In this document: positions 1-7,906 of the stretch, in pieces
Position numbering within the stretch: the first letter of the stretch is position 1
How the letters are laid out: every line of letters begins with the position of its first letter
Source: Streptomyces viridochromogenes DSM 40736
GTDB taxonomy: Bacteria > Actinomycetota > Actinomycetes > Streptomycetales > Streptomycetaceae
Assembly (NCBI RefSeq): GCF_000158955.1
Contig: NZ_GG657757.1
Location: 6,773,834 to 6,837,833 of the forward strand
Reading direction: 5' to 3'
DNA: 64,000 bases
Position numbers and translations under genes: made by a program
The notes under the pieces: generated by a model
Databases searched by the model: none
Seen by the model: the letters and a program-made list of their open reading frames with translations, nothing else
Told to the model about the DNA's origin: nothing

Positions 1-1
1 C

Positions 2-628
2 GACGCCGACTCCCCGCTCGTCCCCGTAGGCCAGACGCGGGACGCCGTCACCGACCGGATCGCCGAGGCCCTCGGCGCACCACCCCGGGGTTCGGAGCGG
101 GGACTGCGCTCCTGCCTGCTGCGGTCGGCCGGAGCCATGGCCGCGCGGGCCGTGGAGCGCCGCCGACGTGCTCTCACCGAAGCGGCCCACCCCTCCGCCG
201 GTGACATCCTGCGCTACCTGAGCCGGGGCGCGGCCTTCCGGGACGGCCTGCGCGCCCTCGTCGCCGGCCTGGAGCCGCCCGTCGCCCTGGTCGGCCACAG
301 CCTCGGCGGCATCATCGCCCTCGACACGCTGATCTCCGCCCCGCTGCCGCAGGTCGGCCTCCTGGTGACGGCCGGCTCCCAGGGACCCTTCCTCTACGAG
401 TCGGGCTCCCTGCCGTCCCTCGAACATCCCGCGCCCCTGCCCTCGCACGTCCCCACCTGGCTGAACCTGTACGACCCACGCGATCTGCTCGGCTACGTCG
501 GCGCGGGACTCTTCCCGGGCCGCGTCACCGATGTCCGCGTCGACAGCGGCCAGCCGTTCCCCGCCGCGCACAGCGCCTACTGGACGAACCCCGCCGTGTA
601 CCGCCACATCGTCGACCACCTGCCATGA
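2..628 (+). CDS. Alpha/beta-hydrolase (lipase-like), 5' end outside window
   Basis: The reading frame is open from base 2 to the TGA at 626-628, so the N-terminus lies outside the window. The nucleophile elbow GHSLGG (bases about 295-312) with a hydrophobic strand before it (PPVALV) is the signature of the lipase/esterase alpha/beta-hydrolase fold. A later LYDPRDLLGYVG and a C-terminal AAHSAYW supply plausible catalytic Asp and His. The stop overlaps the start of the caspase-like gene by four bases (ATGA), so the two are translationally coupled. Lipase-type and caspase-type proteins are both common effectors of actinobacterial conflict systems. Whether an EAD or sensor domain precedes the visible part cannot be seen. 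The fold is well supported; the substrate is unknown. Confidence 0.8.
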   Translation, partial: DADSPLVPVGQTRDAVTDRIAEALGAPPRGSERGLRSCLLRSAGAMAARAVERRRRALTEAAHPSAGDILRYLSRGAAFRDGLRALVAGLEPPVALVGHSLGGIIALDTLISAPLPQVGLLVTAGSQGPFLYESGSLPSLEHPAPLPSHVPTWLNLYDPRDLLGYVGAGLFPGRVTDVRVDSGQPFPAAHSAYWTNPAVYRHIVDHLP

Positions 629-1752
629 CCGGGCCGGTTCCGCCCGTCGACCCGGCCCGCGTGCATGCCCTCGTCGTCGGGATAGAGACGTACGAGGCCG
701 GCGACGCCTGGCGGCTGCCCGGACCAGCCCGGGACGCCGTACGGTTCTGGCGGCTGCTGCGGGACGCCGGGGTGCCGGAGCCGCAAGTGCGCCTGCACCT
801 GGCCCCGTTGCCACCGTACGACCCGCAAGTCCCACACGGTCCTGCGGACCATGCGACGCTGCGCAGGGTCCTCGTGCGTGAACTGTCCGCAGCACAGGGC
901 GACATGCTGTGGGTGTGGTGGGGCGGACACGGGGTGCTGGACCGGGCCGGGCGCCTGCGGCTGTTCTGCGCGGACGCGGGCGTCGCCGACAAGGTGGGCA
1001 TCGACCTGGACTCCGCGCTCACCCGGTACACGAGTGACGCCGTGCCCGGGCTGCGCGAGCAGATGTGGATCGTGGACGCCTGCGAGACCTTCGAGGAGGA
1101 CCTCGCTTTCCAGGAGGCGCTGCCCGCCGACGCCCTGCCCGTGGGCCGGCCCGACCTCGTGCACCGGCAGACCGTGCTGCGCGCCGCCGGCCGGGGCAGG
1201 GCGGCGGCCAACGATCCCGTCCGGGCCACCGGCCTGTTCTCCGACGTCCTGCTCGGTCTGCTGGCCGACCGGAGGGCCGTTCTGCCCGCACCGCCGGATC
1301 CGGAGGAACTGTTTCCGGCCGTTCGAGCGCGCATCGCGGCCCTCAGGGAAGAGGGCCGTACTCTTCAGCACCCCGAGATCCGGCTCCAGAACCCCGATCG
1401 CACCGAGACCCTGCCGCCGGCCGTACCGCCCGCCGCACCGCAATCCCTCACAGCGTTGCAGCGGGCAGTGGAGGCGATGCTCGCCTACCCACTGATGGGT
1501 GACCCGGAGGAACGGCAGACGGTCCTGACCGCGCTGAACCCCCGTGTCACAGCCGTACTGCGCCGTCACAGCAAGGCGCGCACCGATGTTGTCAACATTC
1601 TCGGCGGGCTCGCCCGGCGGAACCCGGAGGCACTGTGGGACCTGTTCGACGCCGTCGTGTCCGTTGACGACGACCCCGGACTGAAGGCAGAACTCGCCGC
1701 CGCTCTGGCCGCGTTGGCGCCCTTGTCGGCGCGTCGGCTTGATCGCCAGTGA
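625..1752 (+). CDS. Caspase-like (C14 fold) protease with C-terminal effector-associated domain
   Basis: The 375-residue protein starts with the caspase-fold first strand (HALVVGIETY, 14-23). It has the catalytic His motif WVWWGGHG (His102) and the catalytic Cys motif MWIVDAC (Cys153). After a Pro-rich linker, residues about 275-367 form a helical domain with the pattern AVEAML...DPEERQTVL...ARTDVVNIL, which resembles the effector-associated domain EAD2 of actinobacterial NTP-dependent conflict systems. In such systems EADs pair an effector with its sensor by homotypic contact; here the partner is not visible. The gene overlaps the lipase-like gene by ATGA and is followed at once by the FxsA-like peptide. 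Both catalytic residues are present, so an active protease is expected. The protease call is strong; the EAD2 subtype is from memory of the family. Confidence 0.8.
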   Translation: MTGPVPPVDPARVHALVVGIETYEAGDAWRLPGPARDAVRFWRLLRDAGVPEPQVRLHLAPLPPYDPQVPHGPADHATLRRVLVRELSAAQGDMLWVWWGGHGVLDRAGRLRLFCADAGVADKVGIDLDSALTRYTSDAVPGLREQMWIVDACETFEEDLAFQEALPADALPVGRPDLVHRQTVLRAAGRGRAAANDPVRATGLFSDVLLGLLADRRAVLPAPPDPEELFPAVRARIAALREEGRTLQHPEIRLQNPDRTETLPPAVPPAAPQSLTALQRAVEAMLAYPLMGDPEERQTVLTALNPRVTAVLRRHSKARTDVVNILGGLARRNPEALWDLFDAVVSVDDDPGLKAELAAALAALAPLSARRLDRQ

Positions 1753-1849
1753 TCAGTGGCGTGATCGTACGGTTTTCGCCCCCGGGGGTATTGGCCATGA
1801 TGGAAAGACACGGGGCATCGCGTGCCACCGTGCGAGAAGGGGGAGCACC

Positions 1850-2080
1850 TTGGAGCAGCCGCCCGCCCTGCGCCACGTCGCAGCCGCACCTGAACCGGTC
1901 GTCGTCGCTGCCCGGACGGATGTCTGGGAGTCCGACCTGGCGGACCTCGCGGCGCTGCCCCTGAGCGCTGTGGACGGTCTCCCCACCTTGCCCCCCACCA
2001 CACGACTGCTGACCGAGGTGTTGCGCGCCCGCAGCAGCATGAGGAGTGGTGAGGGACCGGGGGGCGCCCGAGCCGATTAG
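1850..2080 (+). CDS. FxsA-like small peptide (candidate RiPP precursor, variant C-terminus)
   Basis: A 76-residue frame begins with TTG at 1850, preceded by a strong ribosome site (GAGAAGGGGGA, 1834-1844, 5-nt gap). The middle, WESDLADLAALPLSAVDGLP, matches the conserved leader pattern (SDL-DL--LPLS-L) of FxSxx-COOH cyclophane precursors, and an HExxH peptide hydroxylase follows. The diagnostic C-terminal F-x-S-x-x is absent: the protein ends RSGEGPGGARAD. Other frames do not restore it. It may be a divergent precursor, a decayed one, or a leader-like partner protein. The usual radical SAM enzyme FxsB is not in the window, though it could lie upstream of base 1. A terminator-like hairpin separates it from the next gene. 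Confidence 0.55.
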   Translation: MEQPPALRHVAAAPEPVVVAARTDVWESDLADLAALPLSAVDGLPTLPPTTRLLTEVLRARSSMRSGEGPGGARAD

Positions 2081-2103
2081 GCCGACGCCGTCCCGACGGC
2101 AGA

Positions 2104-2136
2104 ACCCCGGTGCGACACCCGCACACGCACCGGGGT
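2104..2136 (+). terminator. Hairpin between the FxsA-like peptide and the hydroxylase
   Basis: A perfect 11-bp stem (ACCCCGGTGCG at 2104-2114, CGCACCGGGGT at 2126-2136) with an 11-nt loop lies 23 bases after the peptide stop. No T-run follows, as is usual in Streptomyces. It may end most transcripts after the small gene and let a fraction read into the enzyme gene, a common way to make more precursor than enzyme. Confidence 0.6.
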
Positions 2137-2174
2137 CCCCGCATGTCCACCACCCCGACCGGAGGTCCGCGACG

Positions 2175-3863
2175 ATGACCAGCGAGCAGCACCTCGCTCC
2201 CTTCCGTATGCCGGACCGGCTGTTCGCGGAGCTGGCCGCCGGAGGTGGCTCGCCGGCGGCCGTCGCCTTCCTCGAACGGGCAGAGCGCGCGCGGCGGTTG
2301 CTGCTCCTGCGCACGCTCCTCGACGATCTCGACGTCCTGCGCACGCCTCTCACCCCGGTCGCCGAAGCCTGGCGGGTGCTCAAGGAGGCGGCCGAGAAGT
2401 CGCCCGAGCCGGTCGAACGCCTCCTGCTGGCCCCGGCGACCGGCGGCTGGATCTCCCACATGCTGCGCCGGGTGCACGGCACGGCCGGCGGGCCGCCGCT
2501 CTGGGCAGAGGCGGGCCACCTGAGTGCGCTCGCCCTCTCGGCGTCCTTGCACGCGGGCACGGAGACCGCCTTCGATGTCGCCCTGACCGACGGGCGGTTG
2601 CCCCTGCCCGGTCTCGGCATGGTCAGACTCCCCGGCGCGCAGGAGAGCCTGGCGGTCGGCCGAGCCTCGGCGGCCAGGGGAGAGCTGACGGTCACCGGAC
2701 CGGGCCGCGCGGCCGGCTCGGTGCGGGTGACCTGCCATCCGCTGGCGCAGCGTGCCGGCACCGACACCTGGTTGCCGCTGCGCACCCTCACCCACCCCGC
2801 CTCCGACGGTACGGCTTCTTTCACCGTCGTACTCGAAGACCTCGACCCCTACCGCGATCTCGACGACCACCTGCCCCCCGCCCGGCTCGACGAGGGCGAG
2901 GCACGCGAGTGGCAACGGCTGTTCGGCGAGGCCGCGCGGATCCTCGCCCGCCCGGGTACGCCGGGCCCCGGGCGGGTCGACCCGGCCATGATCCGGGCGA
3001 TCGTGCCCTTCGGACGCACCGCCGTCAGCCCGCCCCCACCGCCCTTCGTCCAGGTGTCGGCCTCCAGCGGCGACTCCTTCGGCGGCATGCTCATCGTCCG
3101 CCCGTCCTCCCCGCTCGCCCTCGCCGAGACCCTCGTGCACGAGCTCCAGCACAGCAAGCTGGCCGCCCTCCTCCACCTGTTCCCGCTGCTGGAGGACGAC
3201 CGGGCCGAGCGCTACTACGCCCCCTGGCGCACCGACCCCCGCCACCTCACCGGCCTGCTGCACGGCGTGTACGCCTTCACCGGCGTCGCGGGATTCTGGC
3301 GGGACCGCCTGGCCGGGGCGCCGGACGAGCGCACGGCGGACACGGCCGGGTACCACTTCGCGCTGCGCCGCCTGCAGAGCCGCCTGGTCGTGCGCACCCT
3401 GCTCACGGAGGGCCGGCTCACCCCGCAGGGACGGGCCCTGGTGTCCGGCCTCGCCCGCACCCTGGACGGCTGGCTGCGTGAGCCGGTCCCGGACGGCGCC
3501 CTCACCCGGGCCCGCACGGCCGCGGCGCTGCACCGCACCGAGTGGCGGCTGCGCAACGTCGACCCCGCGGCACGGGCACCGTCGGACGGCCCCCGCTTCC
3601 GGGCCGACCGCACCTTCTGGCCCGACGACCGCACCCACGCCTTCGCCACCCGCCCCGTCGCCCCGCACACCGCCGACGAGCACCTCGCCGCCGGTGACAC
3701 GGCCGCCGCGCTCGCCGGATACGCGGAGCAACTGGCCGCCGACCCCGCCGAGCCGCACGCCCTGGCCGGGTGGATCGTCGCCCGGGCCGCGCACGATCCG
3801 GGCCGGGCGACCCGGCGCATGCTGGCCCGGCCCGAACTGCTCCAGCCGCTGCCGAGCGGCTGA
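2175..3863 (+). CDS. HExxH-type peptide beta-hydroxylase-like protein
   Basis: The 562-residue protein starts at ATG 2175 behind GGAGGT (2161-2166). The defining motif is ETLVHELQHSKLAALL with HExxH at about residues 322-326. This is the signature of the family once named HEXXH motif putative peptide modification protein (TIGR04267), now treated as 2-oxoglutarate/iron peptide beta-hydroxylases linked to FxSxx RiPP loci. The C-terminal 60 residues (DEHLAAGDTAAALAGYAEQLAADP) look like one TPR-type helical pair. Upstream in-frame GTG codons near 2046 would run through the hairpin and lack a good ribosome site, so I reject them. The likely substrate is the small FxsA-like peptide just upstream. 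A zinc protease remains a formal alternative. Confidence 0.7.
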   Translation: MTSEQHLAPFRMPDRLFAELAAGGGSPAAVAFLERAERARRLLLLRTLLDDLDVLRTPLTPVAEAWRVLKEAAEKSPEPVERLLLAPATGGWISHMLRRVHGTAGGPPLWAEAGHLSALALSASLHAGTETAFDVALTDGRLPLPGLGMVRLPGAQESLAVGRASAARGELTVTGPGRAAGSVRVTCHPLAQRAGTDTWLPLRTLTHPASDGTASFTVVLEDLDPYRDLDDHLPPARLDEGEAREWQRLFGEAARILARPGTPGPGRVDPAMIRAIVPFGRTAVSPPPPPFVQVSASSGDSFGGMLIVRPSSPLALAETLVHELQHSKLAALLHLFPLLEDDRAERYYAPWRTDPRHLTGLLHGVYAFTGVAGFWRDRLAGAPDERTADTAGYHFALRRLQSRLVVRTLLTEGRLTPQGRALVSGLARTLDGWLREPVPDGALTRARTAAALHRTEWRLRNVDPAARAPSDGPRFRADRTFWPDDRTHAFATRPVAPHTADEHLAAGDTAAALAGYAEQLAADPAEPHALAGWIVARAAHDPGRATRRMLARPELLQPLPSG

Positions 3864-3971
3864 CCGCGGACGTACCCCTCCGGCGCGTTGTCGTCAGGCG
3901 GACGCGAACAAGAGTCCGCGGAAACGTGCGAGCAGCGCGTCAACGGACGCTCCGATGGTCAGGATGGAGGC

Positions 3972-5195
3972 ATGGCATACCACGTCCACTCCGAGGCCGG
4001 GCGGCTGCGCCGCGTCATCCTGCACCGGCCCGATATCGAGCTCAAAAGGCTCACCCCGAGCAACAAGACCTCGCTGCTCTTCGACGACGTGCTGTGGGTG
4101 CGCAGGGCCCGCGCCGAGCACGACGGGTTCGCCGACGTGCTGCGCGACCGCGGTGTCACCGTCCACCTCTTCGGTGACCTGCTGGCCGAGACCCTTCAGG
4201 TCCCGGCGGCCAGGACCCTCGTCCTGGACCGGGTCTTCGACGAGAAGGAGTACGGCCCGCTGGCCACCGACCACCTGAGAGCCGCCTTCGAGCACCTGCC
4301 CGCGCGGGAACTGGCCGAGCTCCTGGTCGGCGGCATGACCAAACGCGAGTTCCTGGACGGGCACCCGGAGCCGACCTCGGTGCGCTTCCACGTCATGGAC
4401 CTGGACGACTTCCTGCTGGACCCCCTGCCCAACCACCTCTTCACCCGCGACACCTCCGCCTGGATCTACGACGGCGTCTCCATCAACGCGATGCGCTGGC
4501 CCGCACGGCAGCGCGAGACCGTGCACTTCGAGGCGATCTACCGGCACCACCCGCTGTTCCGCGACGAGACCTTCCACGTGTGGTCCGAGGGGCAGCCCGA
4601 CTACCCGTCCACCATCGAGGGCGGGGACGTGCTCGTCATCGGCAACGGGGCCGTCCTCATCGGGATGAGCGAGCGCACCACACCCCAGGCCGTCGAGATG
4701 CTCGCGCACAAGCTGTTCGCCGAGGGTTCCGCCGAGACGATCGTGGCCCTCGACATGCCCAAGCGGCGGGCCTTCATGCACCTCGACACCGTGATGACCA
4801 TGGTCGACGGCGACACCTTCACCCAGTACGCGGGCCTCGGCATGCTCCGCTCGTACACCATCGAGCCGGGCGTCGGCGAGAAGGAGCTGAAGGTCACCGA
4901 CCATCCGCCGGAGCACATGCACCGCGCGATCGCCGCCGCGCTCGGCCTCAACGAGATCCGGGTGCTGACCGCCACCCAGGACGTGCACGCGGCCGAACGC
5001 GAGCAGTGGGACGACGGCTGCAACGTCCTGGCCGTCGAACCCGGTGTGGTGGTCGCCTACGAGCGGAACGCCACCACCAATACCCACCTGCGCAAACAGG
5101 GCATCGAGGTGATAGAGATCCCGGGGAGTGAGCTGGGGCGGGGGAGGGGCGGGCCGCGGTGCATGAGCTGCCCGGTCGAACGGGAGCCGGTGTAG
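3972..5195 (+). CDS. arcA: Arginine deiminase
   Basis: The 407-residue protein hydrolyses L-arginine to citrulline and ammonia, the first step of the arginine deiminase pathway. Family landmarks are present: FTRDTSAWI, the GGDVLVIGNG segment, MHLDTVMT with the catalytic His, and the C-terminal GGPRCMSCP with the nucleophilic Cys at residue 397. The start at ATG 3972 has AGGA seven bases before it and gives a normal family length. A start further upstream (3888) would add a low-complexity 28-residue extension. It is followed 87 bases later by ornithine carbamoyltransferase, which uses citrulline, so the pair can convert arginine to ornithine and carbamoyl phosphate. No carbamate kinase or arginine/ornithine antiporter gene is visible next to it. 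Confidence 0.95.
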   Translation: MAYHVHSEAGRLRRVILHRPDIELKRLTPSNKTSLLFDDVLWVRRARAEHDGFADVLRDRGVTVHLFGDLLAETLQVPAARTLVLDRVFDEKEYGPLATDHLRAAFEHLPARELAELLVGGMTKREFLDGHPEPTSVRFHVMDLDDFLLDPLPNHLFTRDTSAWIYDGVSINAMRWPARQRETVHFEAIYRHHPLFRDETFHVWSEGQPDYPSTIEGGDVLVIGNGAVLIGMSERTTPQAVEMLAHKLFAEGSAETIVALDMPKRRAFMHLDTVMTMVDGDTFTQYAGLGMLRSYTIEPGVGEKELKVTDHPPEHMHRAIAAALGLNEIRVLTATQDVHAAEREQWDDGCNVLAVEPGVVVAYERNATTNTHLRKQGIEVIEIPGSELGRGRGGPRCMSCPVEREPV

Positions 5196-5210
5196 GCCCC
5201 CGACCGCCCC

Positions 5211-5240
5211 GTATATACATGCTGAGCTTCGTATAGTATT
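5211..5240 (+). promoter_or_regulatory. AT-rich promoter/operator-like segment before the carbamoyltransferase
   Basis: In an otherwise GC-rich 87-base gap there is an AT-rich island with TATAC (5213-5217) and GTATA (5231-5235) as an imperfect dyad, and TATAGT (5232-5237) matching a -10 hexamer. No clear -35 is seen. It may allow separate expression or arginine-dependent control of the second gene. I cannot match it to a known ARG box. Confidence 0.35.
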
Positions 5241-5282
5241 CCAGGAGTCGTTGTTCCCCACCCGCATCCCTGGAGCGCCCCC

Positions 5283-6290
5283 ATGGCGACAGTCCCGACC
5301 GCCCTCGCCGGCCGCCACTTCCTCAAGGAGCTGGACTTCACCGAGGAGGAGTTCCGCGGTCTGGTCGAGCTGGCCGCCGAGCTGAAGGCCGCCAAGAAGG
5401 CCGGGACCGAGACCCAGTACCTGCGGGGCCGGAACATCGCGCTGATCTTCGAGAAGACCTCCACCCGCACCCGCTGCGCCTTCGAGGTCGCGGCCGCCGA
5501 CCAGGGCGCCTCGACGACGTACCTCGACCCGTCCGGCTCGCAGATCGGCCACAAGGAGTCGGTCAAGGACACCGCGCGGGTGCTGGGCAGGATGTACGAC
5601 GGGATCGAGTACCGGGGCGACAGTCAGCGGAAGGTGGAGGAGCTGGCCGCGTACGCCGGTGTCCCCGTCTACAACGGGCTCACCGACGACTGGCACCCCA
5701 CCCAGATGCTCGCCGACGTGCTGACCATGACGGAGCACTGCGCCAAGCCGCTGAGCGGGATCGCCTTCGCGTACCTCGGCGACGCCCGCTTCAACATGGG
5801 CAACTCCTACCTGATCACCGGCGCCCTGCTCGGCATGGACGTGCGCCTGGTCGCCCCGAAGGCGTACTGGCCGGCCGAGGAGGTCGTCGACCGGGCCCGA
5901 GCGCTCGCCGAGGACAGCGGCGCCCGCATCACGCTCACCGAGACCCTGGACGAGGGCGTCCGCGGCGCCGACTTCGTCGCCACCGACGTCTGGGTCTCCA
6001 TGGGCGAGCCGAAGGAGGTCTGGGCGGAGCGCATCACCGCCCTCGCCCCGTACGCCGTGACCATGGACGTCCTGCGCGCCACCGGCAACCCGGACGTGAA
6101 GTTCCTGCACTGCCTGCCGGCCTTCCACGACCTCGGCACCAAGGTCGGCCAGGAGGTCCACGAGGCCCACGGCCTGTCGTACCTGGAGGTGTCGGACGAG
6201 GTCTTCGAGTCGGCGCACTCCGTCGTCTTCGACGAGGCGGAGAACCGCCTGCACACCATCAAGGCCGTCCTCGTCGCGACGCTCGGCTGA
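5283..6290 (+). CDS. argF: Ornithine carbamoyltransferase
   Basis: The 335-residue cytosolic enzyme interconverts ornithine plus carbamoyl phosphate and citrulline plus phosphate. The carbamoyl-phosphate loop STRTR is at residues 60-64, the HPTQMLAD motif lies in the middle and the HCLP ornithine loop near the C-terminus (FLHCLPAFHD), all intact. ATG 5283 follows GGAG at 5272-5275. Its place directly after arginine deiminase suggests catabolic use (an arcB role) as well as, or instead of, arginine biosynthesis; the sequence alone cannot separate these. It converges with the next gene 12 bases away. Confidence 0.95.
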   Translation: MATVPTALAGRHFLKELDFTEEEFRGLVELAAELKAAKKAGTETQYLRGRNIALIFEKTSTRTRCAFEVAAADQGASTTYLDPSGSQIGHKESVKDTARVLGRMYDGIEYRGDSQRKVEELAAYAGVPVYNGLTDDWHPTQMLADVLTMTEHCAKPLSGIAFAYLGDARFNMGNSYLITGALLGMDVRLVAPKAYWPAEEVVDRARALAEDSGARITLTETLDEGVRGADFVATDVWVSMGEPKEVWAERITALAPYAVTMDVLRATGNPDVKFLHCLPAFHDLGTKVGQEVHEAHGLSYLEVSDEVFESAHSVVFDEAENRLHTIKAVLVATLG

Positions 6291-6302
6291 AGCCGGCGGC
6301 CG

Positions 6303-6758
6303 TCAGGCCGAAGGGCGCCGCTGGGCCGGCACCACGGGCAGCCTGAACCAGACGGCCTTGCCGGCCTCGGTCGGGCGGTGCCCGCACGACGAGCTCAGGG
6401 CGCGGATCAACAGCAGACCGCGCCCGTGTTCCTGCCACGGGTCGGGTGCCCCGATCGTCGGACAGGTGAGGTTCACGGGCGGCGCCGGATCGGTGTCGTG
6501 CACCTCGACCTGGCAGCCCGACGCCATCAGCTCCACGACCAGCTCGATCGGGGCCTCGCCGGAGGTGTGCTCCACGGCGTTGGCCACCAGCTCCGCCGTG
6601 AGCAGCTCGGCGGTGTCGCAGTCGGCCCCGTGGTCCCGCTCGGCCAGCGCCGTACGGACCAGGGCACGGGCCACCGGCACGGCCGCGGCGGTCCGCGGCA
6701 GCGCGACGCGCCAGGAGGCGGGGGCTGAGAAGAGTTCGTACACGGCGGGTCCGTTCAT
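6303..6758 (-). CDS. ATP-binding SpoIIAB/RsbW-like serine kinase (anti-sigma type)
   Basis: A 151-residue GHKL-fold protein. Motifs are the N box ELLTAELVANAVEHT, the G1 box VEVHDTDP, and the G2 box GRGLLLI followed by a typical C-terminal beta strand (AVWFRLPV). Such proteins bind and hold a sigma factor or phosphorylate an antagonist, and Streptomyces carries dozens of them. I chose ATG 6758 because AGGA lies about 10 bases before it; an in-frame ATG at 6770 has its purine run too close. Longer in-frame extensions to 6890 look non-coding. No sigma factor or antagonist is adjacent, so the partner is unknown. Confidence 0.85.
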   Translation of the reverse strand: MNGPAVYELFSAPASWRVALPRTAAAVPVARALVRTALAERDHGADCDTAELLTAELVANAVEHTSGEAPIELVVELMASGCQVEVHDTDPAPPVNLTCPTIGAPDPWQEHGRGLLLIRALSSSCGHRPTEAGKAVWFRLPVVPAQRRPSA

Positions 6759-6998
6759 GGAGCAGGACATCCTGCTTTCAACCTGATGAATGGTACGGGG
6801 CCACTTCTCGGACGCGACCGAGGGGCGCCGCGGGGGAGCCGTCGGCCCCCTTGCCGCACGGCTTACCCAGGTGAACGCGGTGCCGCGCACGGCTGCGCCC
6901 GCCGTTACGCCGGTGTGGATGATCTGTGACGCATGTGACCGGCCCGGCGCACACCCGGGCTCACACCCATCCCTACCCGGACGGCCTATCGCGCAGTC

Positions 6999-7028
6999 AT
7001 GACGACAGTCACGGATGAGTGATAACTT
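6999..7028 (+). promoter_or_regulatory. Promoter and operator of the aromatic-CoA operon (copy 1)
   Basis: ATGACG (6999-7004), an 18-base spacer and TAACTT (7023-7028) form a plausible -35/-10 pair 51 bases before the enoyl-CoA hydratase ATG. The -35 is embedded in the dyad TGACGACAGTCA (7000-7011). The same 12-mer with the same spacing to a TAnnnT hexamer occurs at 12785-12796 in the other promoter region of the pathway. The nearby PaaX-type regulator is the obvious candidate to bind it. The rest of 6759-6998 holds no gene I can support. Confidence 0.6.
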
Positions 7029-7078
7029 CGAGGGGTAGAGCTCAGTGAGGCAGTGCCCGCCCGAGGAGGCCGCACGTC

Positions 7079-7906
7079 ATGAGTCCCTTCACCGGCTCCG
7101 CCGCCCGCACCCCCGGCTGGGAGCACCTGCGCGTCGGCATCACCGACGGCGTGGCCACCGTCACCCTCGCCCGCCCCGAGAAGCTCAACGCGCTCACCTT
7201 CGGCGCCTACGCCGACCTGCGCGACCTGCTCGCGGAGCTCTCCCGGGAGCGGTCCGTACGGGCCCTGGTCCTGGCCGGCGAGGGCCGCGGCTTCTGCTCC
7301 GGCGGTGACGTCGACGAGATCATCGGCGCCACCCTGGGCATGGACACCGCCCAGCTCCTGGACTTCAACCGCATGACCGGCCAGGTGGTCCGCGCCATCC
7401 GGGAGTGCCCGTTCCCGGTGATCGCGGCACTGCACGGCGTGGCGGCGGGCGCCGGTGCGGTACTCGCCCTGGCCGCCGACTTCCGCGTGGCGGACCCCAC
7501 GGCCCGCTTCGCGTTCCTCTTCACCCGGGTGGGCCTCTCCGGCGGCGACATGGGCGCGGCCTACCTCCTGCCCCGCGTCGTCGGCCTGGGCCACGCGACC
7601 CGCCTGCTGATGCTGGGCGACCCGGTCCGCGCGACCGAGGCGGAACGCATCGGCCTGATCAGCGAACTGACGGAGGAGGGCCAGGCCGACGAGACAGCAC
7701 AACAACTGGCCCACCGCCTCGCCCAGGGCCCGGCCTTGGCCTACGCCCAGACGAAGGCCCTGCTCACGTCGGAACTGGACATGCCCCTGGCGGCATCAGT
7801 GGAACTCGACGCCTCGACACAGGCACTCCTGATGACAGGAGAGGACTACGCCGAGTTCCACGCAGCGTTCACAGAGAAGCGCCCCCCGAAATGGAGCGGA
7901 CGATAG
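7079..7906 (+). CDS. Enoyl-CoA hydratase/isomerase family protein
   Basis: A 275-residue crotonase-fold protein. It shows the CoA/oxyanion-hole segments LARPEKLNAL and GRGFCSGGDVDEI, and the second oxyanion stretch AALHGVAAGAGAVLALAADFRVA. ATG 7079 follows GAGGAGG (7063-7069). Its stop TAG overlaps the GTG at which the monooxygenase/reductase can start (TAGTG), so the two are coupled. In this pathway it would hydrate or isomerise an alicyclic acyl-CoA produced after dearomatisation. The exact double-bond substrate is inferred only from neighbours. Confidence 0.9.
   Translation: MSPFTGSAARTPGWEHLRVGITDGVATVTLARPEKLNALTFGAYADLRDLLAELSRERSVRALVLAGEGRGFCSGGDVDEIIGATLGMDTAQLLDFNRMTGQVVRAIRECPFPVIAALHGVAAGAGAVLALAADFRVADPTARFAFLFTRVGLSGGDMGAAYLLPRVVGLGHATRLLMLGDPVRATEAERIGLISELTEEGQADETAQQLAHRLAQGPALAYAQTKALLTSELDMPLAASVELDASTQALLMTGEDYAEFHAAFTEKRPPKWSGR

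Noticed and set aside
2040..2080. A frameshift that would restore an FxSxx end on the small peptide
   Set aside because: The other two frames end in CAPAAA and ARPQQHEEW; neither gives Phe-x-Ser-x-x.
1566..3794. A 742-codon open frame on the minus strand opposite the HExxH gene
   Set aside because: Antisense shadow of a GC-rich gene; Arg/Gly-rich composition, no motif, no ribosome site, and the plus strand encodes recognised proteins.
3894..6254. A 786-codon minus-strand open frame across arcA and the carbamoyltransferase
   Set aside because: Both plus-strand genes are unambiguous; the minus frame has Val/Gly/Asp-rich shadow composition.
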